Of a stretch of DNA of 64,000 nucleotides, positions 17,222-26,240 are shown piece after piece. The DNA comes from Brevibacterium linens ATCC 9172 (GTDB taxonomy: Bacteria > Actinomycetota > Actinomycetes > Actinomycetales > Brevibacteriaceae). The position numbers and the translations under genes were made by a program. The notes beneath the pieces are model-generated. The model did no database searches, had not been told where the DNA came from, and saw nothing but the letters and a program-made list of their open reading frames with translations. The stretch lies in contig NZ_FXYY01000013.1 in the NCBI RefSeq assembly GCF_900169165.1, forward strand, positions 30,775-94,774. Reading direction: 5' to 3'. How positions within the stretch are numbered: position 1 is the stretch's first letter; each line of letters begins with the position of its first letter.

Positions 17222-18487
17222 TCAGCTGCCGATGATGGTCGGTGCTGCCGCGACCACCCAGGCGAGTCCTGGCCCGATGAGGCACATGAGACCGGCGTAG
17301 CCGATCATCTGCCTGTAGTAGCGGTCGCGGATAGTCGTGTGAACGTTCGCCAGGAGCATGGCGCCGTTGGTGGAGAACGGACTGATGTCGACGATGGTCG
17401 CAGCGATCGCCAGAGCCGCAACGAATCCGCCGACATCGACGTCTCCCGATTCGAGGAACGGCACCGCCAGAGCGATGACGACACCGATGATCGCCAGAGA
17501 CGACGCCAGCGCAGAGATCAGGCCGGACATGTAGAACAGCAGCAGCGCTGCCAGCAGGGGGACGCCGATCGCTGAGATTCCGGCCGACACCCATTCGACC
17601 GTTCCGGCCTCCTGCAGCACGGCGATGTAGGTGAGCACACCGCAGATGAGGATGACGATCGACCACGAGACCTTCGACATCGCGGCTTTGCCTGCGGCGG
17701 GGTCGATGGCGGCGAGGACCACCGAGATCGTGATGGTCACCAGGCCCACATCCCAGCTGAAGATGATCACTGAGAGCGCCATGGCGACGAGCCCGATGAG
17801 GGTCGGGATCTGAGAGCGTGTGAGCCTGATAGCGGTTCCGTCGTTGCCGACGGACTCGGTTTGGGTGAGTGCGTCGTCGGCTTCGGCGCGCAATCCGGGC
17901 CTGCGATGGAGGACGAAGTAGACGACGACAGCGAAGGCGGCGTTGAACACGAACGGAGCGAGGAACAAGGTCAGCGGCGTCGGTGTGAGACCGTTCGTGG
18001 TCAGATAGTCATTGATGAAGATGCCGTAGACGCTGATCGGGGAGAACGCGCCGGCCAATGCTCCGTGCACGACGAGCAGACCGACCATGAACTGATTGAT
18101 CCGGTGCCGGCGTGCGACTGTCAGCGCCAGCGGGGCGATGATGGCCACCGCAAAGAGCGCTCCCAGCGAGATGAGGACAGCCGTCAGTGCGAAGAAGATC
18201 CACGGCATGAGTCCGACGCGCCCGCCGACGAGCTTCACGCACCAATGGACGATCACTTCGATGGCGCCGTTGTTCTGGGCGAATCCGAAGAGGTAGGTCA
18301 GGCCGACAAGGGTGAGGAAGAGATCAACGGGAAATCCTGCAAGGAACTCGTCGGGTGCCTGGTGGAGGACGAGGCCGCCGACCCCGGCGGCCGCGAGGAA
18401 GCCGAGGAGTCCCATATTGATGTCTCGCCAGGTTCCGATGACGAACATCAGTCCGAGGACGACGACGCAGATCAGTTCTGCACTCAT
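17222..18487 (-). CDS. MatC-like dicarboxylate carrier (ion transporter superfamily)
   Basis: 421 aa from ATG 18487, with an AAGGAG site upstream. About 11-12 hydrophobic segments are present. The N-terminus (SAELICVVVLGLMFVIGTWR) and the half-repeats GAFSPISVYG and DISPFSTNGAML resemble malonate/dicarboxylate carrier MatC proteins. Those short Ser/Pro/Asn loops line the substrate site. It probably imports malonate or another C3-C4 diacid. It is divergent from the NTF2-NCS1 pair and convergent with the CoA-transferase, so this neighbourhood is rich in small-acid transport. Confidence 0.82.
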   Translation of the reverse strand: MSAELICVVVLGLMFVIGTWRDINMGLLGFLAAAGVGGLVLHQAPDEFLAGFPVDLFLTLVGLTYLFGFAQNNGAIEVIVHWCVKLVGGRVGLMPWIFFALTAVLISLGALFAVAIIAPLALTVARRHRINQFMVGLLVVHGALAGAFSPISVYGIFINDYLTTNGLTPTPLTLFLAPFVFNAAFAVVVYFVLHRRPGLRAEADDALTQTESVGNDGTAIRLTRSQIPTLIGLVAMALSVIIFSWDVGLVTITISVVLAAIDPAAGKAAMSKVSWSIVILICGVLTYIAVLQEAGTVEWVSAGISAIGVPLLAALLLFYMSGLISALASSLAIIGVVIALAVPFLESGDVDVGGFVAALAIAATIVDISPFSTNGAMLLANVHTTIRDRYYRQMIGYAGLMCLIGPGLAWVVAAAPTIIGS

Positions 18488-18798
18488 GGGTTCAGCTTCT
18501 CCTTCGAACGTCAGCCGCGGAATGTCCGGCGGCACACGGGCATGCGACTCAAATTCATGCATGTCACCTGGTGCGATCAGGTCCATTCGGCATATGAACT
18601 CACAGTGACGTTCAGCGGAAGAATTCACGCGCCGATTCGCCGCTTCGTACAACTGAGGTCAGAATTCGTCCATCGCGGATAGTGCGGACGATCACAGACT
18701 CGTTAGTGTGTCATTCAGCTTCATCGGGCCGCACGCGAATCATTTGGACTCAACGCGGCATCCTCTGTTTCTCAGTCTGCGAAAGGTCGCCGTCGATC
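18488..18798. other. Divergent promoter region, 311 bp without a gene
   Basis: This separates the MatC-like gene (minus) from the NTF2-like gene (plus) and must hold both promoters. It is less GC-rich than the flanking genes. I see a ribosome binding site for each gene (AAGGAG near 18500 on the minus strand, GAAAGG at 18781) but no convincing paired -35/-10 boxes or long inverted repeat. Confidence 0.5.
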
Positions 18799-19278
18799 AT
18801 GAACGAATCCACACCGGAGCCCAGCGCATCAGATGTGCTCACGGCCGCCTCGGCGATCGTCGATGCCTTCGCTGCCACGGACACTCAGTCGTATTTCTCC
18901 CGATTCGCCGAGGACGCCTCGTTCGTCTTCCACCCCGAAGCGCGACGCCTGAACACTCGTGCGGAATATGAAAGGGAGTGGGCTTCGTGGTTGGCCGACG
19001 GTTGGTCAGTGGCCGCCTGCGCCTCGTCGGATCAGCTCGTGCAGACTTTCCCCGGCGGAGCCGTCTTCTCCCACACCGTCGATACGACCGTGAACACCGC
19101 AGACGGGCGGGAATCGTACCGGGAACGCGAATCGATCGTCTTCCGCCGCCTCGGTGACGGTGAACTCATCGCCATCCACGAACACCTCTCCACGGTCCCG
19201 GACCCTGCCGACGGCTCGTCGGCGCTTGGCCCCAGTGCCGACGAGAGCACACCCGACACCGAGGAGGTCCCGCAGTGA
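18799..19278 (+). CDS. NTF2-like (SnoaL/AtzH-type) protein
   Basis: 159 aa from ATG 18799, with GAAAGG upstream. Residues 10-130 fit the cone-shaped NTF2-like fold: an N-terminal helix (VLTAASAIVDAFAATDTQSYF), FAEDASFVFHPEARRL, and a beta-rich end with YRERESIVFRRLGDGE and IHEHLST. Related AtzH-like proteins accompany amidohydrolases of urea or triazine breakdown. Here the stop overlaps the start of an NCS1 permease by 4 bp (GTGA), so the pair is translationally coupled. This suggests a role in metabolism of the imported nucleobase, hydantoin or related compound. No catalytic function can be assigned. Confidence 0.7.
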   Translation: MNESTPEPSASDVLTAASAIVDAFAATDTQSYFSRFAEDASFVFHPEARRLNTRAEYEREWASWLADGWSVAACASSDQLVQTFPGGAVFSHTVDTTVNTADGRESYRERESIVFRRLGDGELIAIHEHLSTVPDPADGSSALGPSADESTPDTEEVPQ

Positions 19279-20648
19279 GCTGGTACCGCCGTTTGGAACA
19301 GCGATTGGAATCCGGGCACGATTCCGGAGCCATCCGCGGGACCCTGAGCGGGGGACGGATGTTCATGATCTGGCTGGCCGCGAACCTCGTCGTCACGACC
19401 CTGCTGACCGGAACTTTGTTCGTTCCCGGCATCGACTTCACCACAGCGGTCATCGTCATCATTCTCGGGACGGTCATCGGCACCATCGTGCTCACGCTCA
19501 TCGGCAACATCGGCACCCGTACGGGCTTGGCGACCATGGCCATCACCCGCGGTGCCTTCGGCGCCAAGGGCAGCTTCCTGCCGGTCGCCGCCAACGTCAT
19601 CATCCTCATGGGCTGGAGCTGGGTGCAGGCCATGTTGGCGGGAATCAGCGTCAACTATGTGGTCGCCCAGACGACGGGGTTCTCCAATCCGATCCTCTTC
19701 TCGGTGCTCTGCCAGGCGCTCGTCGTCGGGTTGGCGATTCTCGGCCATGAAGGCATCGAGAAGGCCGAACCCTGGTTCGCTCTCCTCATCCTGCTGGTCA
19801 TGGCTTATATCTTCGTCATCGCCTTCACCGGACACTCACCGAGCGAATACGCAGGGATCGAGAGCCTGCCGGAACTCGGCTTCACTCCGGTTCTCGCACT
19901 CGATATCGTCATCTCCACAGCCATCTCCTGGACCGTGCTCTCCGGTGACCTCAACCGATTGGCCCGCACCCAGACAGCCGGAATCGTCGGATCGGGGCTG
20001 GGCTACCTGAGCTCGACCGTGCTGGCGATGCTGCTCGGTCTCACGGCGTTCAGCTTCATCCTGCTCGACGGGGGAGACCCGGCCGAGTTCGACCCGACGG
20101 CGTTGGCCGCCGAGTTCGGGTGGGCGCTGGCCATCGTCATCTTCCTGTCCGTCATGGCCACGAACACGATGGTCGTCTACGGAATGGTCAATTCCGTCGT
20201 CGGCGCGCAGAGCAAGACGAAGCTGAGATTCCTGCCGACGGCCCTCATCCTCGGCGCGATCTCGATCATCGGGTCGACGTGGCTGGCCCTGCTCGACCAG
20301 TACACCGACTTCCTGGTGATGATCGGTGCCTTCTTCGTCCCCGTCTTCGCGATCCTCATCGCCGACTACTACATCATCAAACGCGGTGCCTACTCACCCG
20401 ACATCCTCAAGGACTCCGGCGGCGTCTACGCCTACACTCGCGGAGTCAACTGGGTGGCAGTCGGCGTATGGGTCCTCGGCGCTCTTGCCTCCTATGTGCT
20501 CACCTACGCCTATCCGCGCCCGATCGGAGCGACGATCCCGTCCTTCGCCGTCTCCTTCGTGCTCTATCTCGTGCTGTCCTGGGGCAGCCGAGAGAAGTTC
20601 GCGAGAACGGAACACGCGCACCTGGCCGACGGGATCCGCGGAGACTGA
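19275..20648 (+). CDS. NCS1-family permease (cytosine/purine/hydantoin type)
   Basis: 457 aa with about 12 transmembrane segments. Family features include an N-terminal segment with GTLSGGRMFMIWLAANLVV, the helix GWSWVQAMLAGISVNYVV, the substrate-region TAISWTVLSGDLNRLART and the C-terminal ADYYIIKRGAY. It resembles CodB-like cytosine permeases and should import a nucleobase or cyclic ureide with H+ or Na+. The GTG start overlaps the upstream NTF2-like gene. A second NCS1 gene at 35229-36061 is a deletion pseudogene, making this the only intact member here. Confidence 0.88.
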   Translation: MSWYRRLEQRLESGHDSGAIRGTLSGGRMFMIWLAANLVVTTLLTGTLFVPGIDFTTAVIVIILGTVIGTIVLTLIGNIGTRTGLATMAITRGAFGAKGSFLPVAANVIILMGWSWVQAMLAGISVNYVVAQTTGFSNPILFSVLCQALVVGLAILGHEGIEKAEPWFALLILLVMAYIFVIAFTGHSPSEYAGIESLPELGFTPVLALDIVISTAISWTVLSGDLNRLARTQTAGIVGSGLGYLSSTVLAMLLGLTAFSFILLDGGDPAEFDPTALAAEFGWALAIVIFLSVMATNTMVVYGMVNSVVGAQSKTKLRFLPTALILGAISIIGSTWLALLDQYTDFLVMIGAFFVPVFAILIADYYIIKRGAYSPDILKDSGGVYAYTRGVNWVAVGVWVLGALASYVLTYAYPRPIGATIPSFAVSFVLYLVLSWGSREKFARTEHAHLADGIRGD

Positions 20649-20759
20649 GCGGGTGTGCCCGGTCCCGGCCTGGCCGACCACCATGTGCCGTTCCCAGGTG
20701 ATGACGCAGTTCAGGCGCTATGATCGCAACGGTCGGCCGGAATCGCAGAAGGGAACCGG

Positions 20760-22076
20760 GTGTCTGTGATGGTCACAAAAGTCTTCGACAGGTTCATGCC
20801 GCCGAACCGTCGACTCAACCCCGAGGCGCTGGCTTGGGTCGCGGTGATCGTTCTGGCCATCGTCATGCTGGCCGTGGAGTCGTCGATCGCCGTGTCCGTC
20901 AACGATGTCCCCGTCGCACTGGCTTTCATCGTCACCATCGTCCATGTCGGATCCATGCTGCTGTCCATGCTGCGTCCGCTCTTCGGCACGCTCATGTCGA
21001 TCGCCGCCTGCACGGTGCTGCCGCTGCTGGGGCCCCACGTGTCCGGGGTGCCGTGGCCGTGGATGGTCCCGATGATGATCACTCAGATTGTCATCATCCT
21101 CATCATCGGACTCCGGGCCCACTGGGGAGTGGCCCTGGGCGCACTGCTCGGCAGCATCGCAGGCTCGGCAGCCGCGGTGCTCATCACTCATCTGCTCGTC
21201 GCAGACACCCGCACCGATGGCGCCATCGTCAACATCCTCATCTACTCCTGCATCGCCGGCGGCGTCTATCTCGCCGCGGTCATCATCCAACAATGGCAGC
21301 TCATCCGCTCCCAGCTGGTCCAGGAGAAGGAGAACACGGCGGAGGAGCACTCCAAACGAGTGACCATCGAGGAGAAGGCGCGCATCGCCCGGGAACTCCA
21401 CGACATCGTCGCCCACAGCATGTCGATCATCAACATCCAGGCCTCCAGCGCGCCTTTCCGTCATGCCGGTATCGACCCGGAGGTGGCCAAAGAGTTCGAC
21501 GTCATCTCCACCTCGGCCCGCACCGCGCTGACGGAGATGCGCGGTCTGCTCAGTGTCCTGCGCAATGATGAGGGCAAAGGCGAACTGGCCCCGCAGCCGA
21601 AGTTCTCCGAGATCGATCCGCTCGTCGACAAAGCCCGACAGGCGGGAGTGCAGGTCAGCGTCGAACGCAGCGGCGAACCCATCGACGACCTCATGCGCGA
21701 CAGCACCGGACTCGTCGGCTACCGCATCATCCAAGAGGCCCTGAGCAATGCCGTCCGCCACGCCCGCAACTCCACCATCGCCATCCGCATCCGCGGCGGC
21801 AGTTCCGCCGTCTGGATCAGCGTCACCAACGACCACGGCGACGGCCCCGGCGACGCCGCGAAACACGACAAACACGACCGGCAGGGACTGATCGGCATGC
21901 GCGAACGCGCCGCCTCCGTCGGCGGGGAGATCCGCACCGGAGCCACTGCCGACGGAGGCTTCGAAGTCGAAGCAGTGCTGCCGCTGGCGCCGCGCGAACC
22001 TCTCACCGACGGCAGCGAATCGACCACCGGCACTCCGGGTACGGACACTTCGGGCACGGACAAGGAGATCCCATGA
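20760..22076 (+). CDS. Sensor histidine kinase, HisKA_3 class (DesK-like position)
   Basis: 438 aa from GTG 20760, preceded by AAGGGA. Five to six hydrophobic helices occupy about residues 20-180, with little extracellular sequence, as expected for a membrane-state sensor. A charged coiled coil (EKENTAEEHSKRVTIEEKA) leads to phosphoacceptor His214 in ARELHDIVAHSMS. The ATPase domain has IIQEALSNAVRHARN and GLIGMRERAASVGGE. The stop overlaps the response-regulator start (ATGA), so both are made in step. The desaturase gene lies 104 bp beyond the regulator, an arrangement like DesKR-des, making lipid fluidity a plausible signal (inference). Confidence 0.9.
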   Translation: MSVMVTKVFDRFMPPNRRLNPEALAWVAVIVLAIVMLAVESSIAVSVNDVPVALAFIVTIVHVGSMLLSMLRPLFGTLMSIAACTVLPLLGPHVSGVPWPWMVPMMITQIVIILIIGLRAHWGVALGALLGSIAGSAAAVLITHLLVADTRTDGAIVNILIYSCIAGGVYLAAVIIQQWQLIRSQLVQEKENTAEEHSKRVTIEEKARIARELHDIVAHSMSIINIQASSAPFRHAGIDPEVAKEFDVISTSARTALTEMRGLLSVLRNDEGKGELAPQPKFSEIDPLVDKARQAGVQVSVERSGEPIDDLMRDSTGLVGYRIIQEALSNAVRHARNSTIAIRIRGGSSAVWISVTNDHGDGPGDAAKHDKHDRQGLIGMRERAASVGGEIRTGATADGGFEVEAVLPLAPREPLTDGSESTTGTPGTDTSGTDKEIP

Positions 22077-22723
22077 TCAGGGCCGTCATCGCCGATGACC
22101 AGGCGATGGTGCGCGCCGGTTTCGCCGCACTGTTGAGCGCCCATCCGGATATCGACGTCATCGGACAGGCCGAGGACGGCGCACACTGCGTCGAGCTCGT
22201 CGCCGACCTCGCCCCCGATATCGTCCTCATGGACGTCCGGATGCCGCTGATGGACGGAATCGAAGCGACCCGCACGATCGTCGCGGCGAAGGCCGCGACC
22301 CGGATCATCATGCTCACCACCTTCGACATCGACGATTACGTCTTCGACGCCATCCGTGCCGGGGCCAGCGGATTCCTCCTCAAAGACGCTCCACCCGGTG
22401 AACTCGCCGAGGCGGTCCGCATCGTCGCCGGAGGCGAAGCGCTGCTGGCACCGAGCGTGACCAAGCGAGTCATCGAGCACTTCGCTACCGGTGGGAAGAC
22501 GGCCAACCGCACAGCGCTGCCCGAACTCACGGACCGGGAACGCGAGATCCTTATCCAAGTCGCACGCGGAGCTTCGAACACAGAGATCGCGTCGAGCCTG
22601 CACATCGCGGTGCAGACCGTGAAGACCCATGTCTCCCGGATCCTGTACAAACTCGATGCCCGCGACCGCGCCCAAGCAGTTATCGCCGCCTACGAATCCG
22701 GTCTCGTCATTCCCAACAGCTGA
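22073..22723 (+). CDS. NarL-family response regulator (DesR-like position)
   Basis: 216 aa. Receiver domain with acidic pocket IADDQ, phosphoacceptor Asp54 in VLMDVRMPLMDG, Thr in MLTTFD and Lys in GFLLKDAPPGE. The LuxR-type helix-turn-helix at the C-terminus reads LTDREREILIQVARGASN and QTVKTHVSRILYKL. It is translationally coupled to the kinase. Downstream, a strong inverted repeat (22748-22771) and a fatty-acid desaturase gene follow on the same strand, so this regulator may control the desaturase. It is much closer to NarL/DesR than to OmpR-type regulators. Confidence 0.92.
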   Translation: MIRAVIADDQAMVRAGFAALLSAHPDIDVIGQAEDGAHCVELVADLAPDIVLMDVRMPLMDGIEATRTIVAAKAATRIIMLTTFDIDDYVFDAIRAGASGFLLKDAPPGELAEAVRIVAGGEALLAPSVTKRVIEHFATGGKTANRTALPELTDREREILIQVARGASNTEIASSLHIAVQTVKTHVSRILYKLDARDRAQAVIAAYESGLVIPNS

Positions 22724-22747
22724 GTCCGAGCGCTCGTCTTCGTCTCG

Positions 22748-22771
22748 CACCCCCTACCCGAGTAGGGGGTG
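22748..22771. promoter_or_regulatory. Perfect 10-bp-arm inverted repeat upstream of the desaturase
   Basis: Arms CACCCCCTAC and GTAGGGGGTG flank a CCGA centre. It lies 25 bp after the response-regulator stop and 57 bp before the desaturase ATG. No T run follows, so an operator for the adjacent NarL-type regulator is favoured over a terminator, but either use is possible. Confidence 0.5.
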
Positions 22772-22827
22772 AAGAACGGCTCCCAGGGGTGACGAAAAGC
22801 CACGCCCGGATCCATACGGTAGTCATT

Positions 22828-24003
22828 ATGAACCCGTCTGACCTCATGACTTCCGAACCGACCGCTCCTGCCTCGACCCCGTTGGCGACTCCCGCCCCAG
22901 ATCGGGCGTCGCGGGCCGAAGTGCTCGAACGCCGCCGAGCCAAGAGGGGAACGACCGAACAGGAATTCACCAGCGACTTCTCCGCGCTGATGGCCCTGGT
23001 CAAAGAGGCCGGTCTGCTGGCCAGACGCCCCGGTTGGAACACTCTGCGCTTCGTCCTCCTCGGCCTCGGCTACGTCGTGTCCTTTGCCATGCTCTTCCTC
23101 ATCGGAGAGTCCTGGTGGCAGCTGGCGACTGCAGTGGTCTTCGGTGCTCTGTTCACTCAGACCGCCTACGTCGCCCACGATGCGGCGCACCGCCAGATCT
23201 TCACCAACGGCAAAGTGGGGGAGTGGGTGTCGACGATCATCGGCAACCTCTTCATCGGGCTGAGCTACGGCTGGTGGCTGAAGAAGCACAATGCCCTCCA
23301 CCACGCCAACCCGAACAAGGCCGGAGTCGATGGCGACATCGCTCCCGGCGCCCTCGTCTTCACCCCCGATGACGCACGTGAGCGCACAGGTCTGGCCAAA
23401 TGGTTCGCCGCCCGTCAAGGTTGGTTCTTCCTGCCGCTGCTGACCCTGGCCGGTCTGCAGCTCCACGTCGAATCCGTCAAAGCCATCGTCCGCGGACAGT
23501 CCTCGGTCAAGCGCCGCTGGATCGAAGGCATCTTCATCGGCATTCGCCTCATCGGATTTCCGGCCCTGGCCATCTGGGCTGCCGGCCCCCTCATCGGCAG
23601 CGTGTTCTTCCTCGTGCAGCTCGCCGTCTTCGGAATCCACATGGGCGGATCCTTCGCCCCGAACCACAAAGGCCAGCCGATCGTGCCCAAAGATGTGAAG
23701 ATCGACTTCCTCCGCCGGCAGACGCTCATGTCACGCAATATCTCCGGCGGCCGCTTCATGGGCTTCCTCATGGGTGGTCTGAACTACCAGATCGAACACC
23801 ACCTGTTCCCGAGCATGCCCAGCGTCAATCTCCATAAAGTCCAGCCGATGGTCCGCGAATACTGTCGCCAGAAGGACATCACCTACACGGAGACGACTCT
23901 GCTCGAGTCCTACAAGATCATCATCGCCTACCTCAACCGCGTCGGCCTCGGCGAAGCCGATCCCTTCGACTGCCCCATCACAGCGCAGTTCCGGTCGCGC
24001 TGA
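22828..24003 (+). CDS. Membrane fatty-acid desaturase (acyl-CoA/lipid type)
   Basis: 391 aa from ATG 22828. The three histidine boxes that hold the di-iron centre are intact: HDAAH (117-121), HNALHH (154-159) and QIEHH (321-325). Four or so membrane helices surround them. It introduces a double bond into acyl chains, using O2 and electrons from ferredoxin or a rubredoxin-like donor. The first 55 residues are hydrophilic. Placed directly after a sensor-regulator pair with a likely operator between, it is probably cold- or fluidity-induced (inference from the Bacillus Des system). Confidence 0.9.
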   Translation: MNPSDLMTSEPTAPASTPLATPAPDRASRAEVLERRRAKRGTTEQEFTSDFSALMALVKEAGLLARRPGWNTLRFVLLGLGYVVSFAMLFLIGESWWQLATAVVFGALFTQTAYVAHDAAHRQIFTNGKVGEWVSTIIGNLFIGLSYGWWLKKHNALHHANPNKAGVDGDIAPGALVFTPDDARERTGLAKWFAARQGWFFLPLLTLAGLQLHVESVKAIVRGQSSVKRRWIEGIFIGIRLIGFPALAIWAAGPLIGSVFFLVQLAVFGIHMGGSFAPNHKGQPIVPKDVKIDFLRRQTLMSRNISGGRFMGFLMGGLNYQIEHHLFPSMPSVNLHKVQPMVREYCRQKDITYTETTLLESYKIIIAYLNRVGLGEADPFDCPITAQFRSR

Positions 24004-24049
24004 GACACCGACGTCCGGTCCGTGCGCACTGGCAGACAGGCGGGAGAGC

Positions 24050-24877
24050 TCAGGTGAGGTGATCGTGATCGCCGGAGACCCACTCGGCGTAGCGCTGAGC
24101 CGAGTTCTGCACCGCAGCAAATGCCTCGCTTCCGATCATCTGGCCGAAGTTGCCGTACATGCGGTCGAAATCGAGATCGGACACCGAGGCGGCGATCCGC
24201 CTGACAACAGCAGCTGACAAGGGCAGATAGTTCGGGAAGCTGCGCATGAAGCTCACCCAACCAGAGCGCGGCACCGGGCCGATGGAATCACCGCTGAGCA
24301 TGACTCCGGTGCCGTCGGAGCCCGTCCACATCGCCACCGCACTGCCCGGGAAATGACCGCCGACGCGCCGGAGCCTCACTCCCGGAACCGGCTCCGTCTC
24401 GTGGAAATAGGGGCAGATGGCCGGCCCGGTCCGCTGCACCCATTCGAGGTCGGCCCGGCACACGAAGACGGGGGCATCGTCGAACGCGGCGCTCCATTCC
24501 AACTGGGCGCCGAACATATGCGGGTGGCTGGCGGCGATGGCGGCAACTCCGCCGAGCTCGCGGACCGCCGCGACCGCCTCGGCGTCGATATAAGCGGGGA
24601 CGTCGAAGAGCAGATTGCCGGAATCGGTGCAGGCGAGATAGCAGGTCTGCCCGATCCCGAGCTTCGGTTCGACGCGGATGGCGAAGAGGCCGGGTTCGCG
24701 CTGCGCAGTGCTGATGTGATGTCCCTCGGACTCGAGCTCTGCCCGAGTCGTCCACTGCTGGCCGGAGGCCGGAACCCATTGCCGGTCGTCGGTACAGATC
24801 GGACACTGCGCGGGCGGAGGCGTCGTCGTCTCCACCCCGCAGGTGCGGCAGATCGTCACATCGCTCGGTGCCACCAT
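24050..24877 (-). CDS. MBL-fold-like hydrolase with N-terminal zinc ribbon
   Basis: 275 aa from ATG 24877. Residues 8-30 form a zinc ribbon with Cys10, Cys13, Cys25 and Cys28 (CRTC and CPIC). The remainder resembles a metallo-beta-lactamase fold protein: TDSGNLLFDVPAYID, AASHPHMFG and GGHFPGSAVAMW fall where metal-binding loops would be. The classical HxHxDH motif is reduced to HPH (His118, His120) with no Asp-His, so metal binding or catalysis may be altered or lost. It is next to the desaturase, stop to stop. Role unknown. Confidence 0.7.
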   Translation of the reverse strand: MVAPSDVTICRTCGVETTTPPPAQCPICTDDRQWVPASGQQWTTRAELESEGHHISTAQREPGLFAIRVEPKLGIGQTCYLACTDSGNLLFDVPAYIDAEAVAAVRELGGVAAIAASHPHMFGAQLEWSAAFDDAPVFVCRADLEWVQRTGPAICPYFHETEPVPGVRLRRVGGHFPGSAVAMWTGSDGTGVMLSGDSIGPVPRSGWVSFMRSFPNYLPLSAAVVRRIAASVSDLDFDRMYGNFGQMIGSEAFAAVQNSAQRYAEWVSGDHDHLT

Positions 24878-24981
24878 GTCACCCTCTCGGTCCCACATGT
24901 GAAACCACAGACTCCCACCGAGCTTAGTCCTCCGATCAAGTGAAGACCAGGATCGATGGGATCCAGCACCTGCACGGCTCG

Positions 24982-26118
24982 TCAGTGGGCGGCGGTATGC
25001 GCCTTCCTGTGAGCGATGACGTGGCCGACGAGGATGAGTGCGATGCCGACGGCAAGCCATGCGCTGAGCACCCACCACTGGAGCGCCATGGGCGCGTCGG
25101 GGAAGTAGGAGAGGTCGCGCAGCAGGGTGCCTGCGGCACCGGGGACGAAGAACTGGCCGATATCACCCCAGGAACCGGCGAGGAATTCCTTCGGCTGATT
25201 GAGTGAGGCGATCGGGTTGCCGATGATCATGGTGAGCACCGCACCGACAGCGATGCCGGCAGGACCGATGACGGAGACGAAGCCGTTGATGAGGCCGACC
25301 GCGGTCGCGATCGACAGTCCGATCGCCAGCGCGTTGATCCCGAAGTTGCCCTGCAGGATCCCGAACCAGGTCTGCATGATGAGTGCCAGAGCGAGTCCTC
25401 CGACGACGCCGTAGACGATAGTGCCGACCAGACGCATCCGCCGTGAGCGGATGCCCATGCAGGTGAGCACACCGCCGACGATCCCGCCGAGCGTCAACGG
25501 CAGACCCGCGATGGCCAGTCCCACACCGGAGGGGTCGTCATCGGACAGCGGTGCGACGTCGGTGATCGTCACCTGGGGAATGTCCTTCGCCGAGGCGGCC
25601 GGATCGGACCCGGCTCCTGCCGGGTTGCGCTGTGGCGGAGCTTGGCCGGCGGCAGCGGCTTCGAGGGCCTTCTGCATCTGCTCCTACATCTTCTTCGTGC
25701 CTTCTTGGAAGCCCGAGATCGCCTGTTCATCGATGCTGTGCTGCATCTGGGCGCCGATCGAACTGAGCTGCTGAGCGACTGCCGGGGAGGCGGCCTTGGC
25801 GATGAGGATCTCCGGGTCGTCCTCGGGGACGAAGGCTCCGTAGACTTCACGTTCTTCGATCATCCGCACCGCCTCGGCGCGGGAGTCGATCTGTTTGAGG
25901 TAGAGCATGCCGTCGGTAGCGTTGTCAGCGATCTGGTCGATCTGCTCTTCGTCCCCGACCGCGGCGATCGGCAGGTCCTTGGGGTCCGTGGTCACAGTCG
26001 GCCAGCTGAAGGCGAGGAGGACGAGGCTGACGACAGCGGCGGCGAGGACGGCGACGAGGATCGCCCGCCTGAACTGCAGGGGAGCGGCTTGCGCCGCATT
26101 CCCCGGTGTCTTGCTCAC
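24982..26118 (-). pseudogene. YhgE/Pip or DUF3533-type membrane protein, interrupted by an in-frame TAG
   Basis: From GTG 26118 the frame encodes a membrane-anchored N-terminus (helix about residues 17-40) and an extracellular region, then stops at TAG 25686-25684 after 144 residues. The same frame resumes at once and continues 231 residues with about five transmembrane helices to 24982. Fused, the product is about 378 aa, a sensible length for ABC-2-like export permeases of this type. The stop falls in a Gln/Lys/Met-rich helix where CAG (Gln) would fit, so one C-to-T change explains it. A divergent TetR gene with operators lies upstream, suggesting it was a regulated efflux or export protein. 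Sequencing error or amber readthrough are alternatives. Confidence 0.75.
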
Positions 26119-26183
26119 GGCCTAGCGATCGGCCTGGTCTTCTCTTTGAGTATCTGTGTCGGCATCTCTGTCCAATCATCGAA

Positions 26184-26197
26184 AACGAATACTCGTT
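26184..26197. promoter_or_regulatory. Candidate TetR operator 1
   Basis: AACGA and TCGTT arms flank an ATAC centre, in the divergent promoter between the export-permease pseudogene and the TetR gene. The half-site AACGAAT recurs inverted at 26237-26243, within and beside the second palindrome. Confidence 0.5.
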
Positions 26198-26228
26198 CAT
26201 TATGAAACCATCGGCTAGGATATATCAA

Positions 26229-26240
26229 GAATGGCCATTC
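26229..26240. promoter_or_regulatory. Candidate TetR operator 2 (perfect 12-bp palindrome)
   Basis: GAATGGCCATTC is fully self-complementary and ends 16 bp before the TetR GTG start. The sequence just after it gives ATTCGTT, the inverse of the half-site in operator 1. Confidence 0.5.

Noticed and set aside
22748..22771. Rho-independent terminator for the response regulator
   Set aside because: The stem is strong but no T run follows on either side, and its position next to a desaturase promoter favours an operator. It remains possible that it does both.
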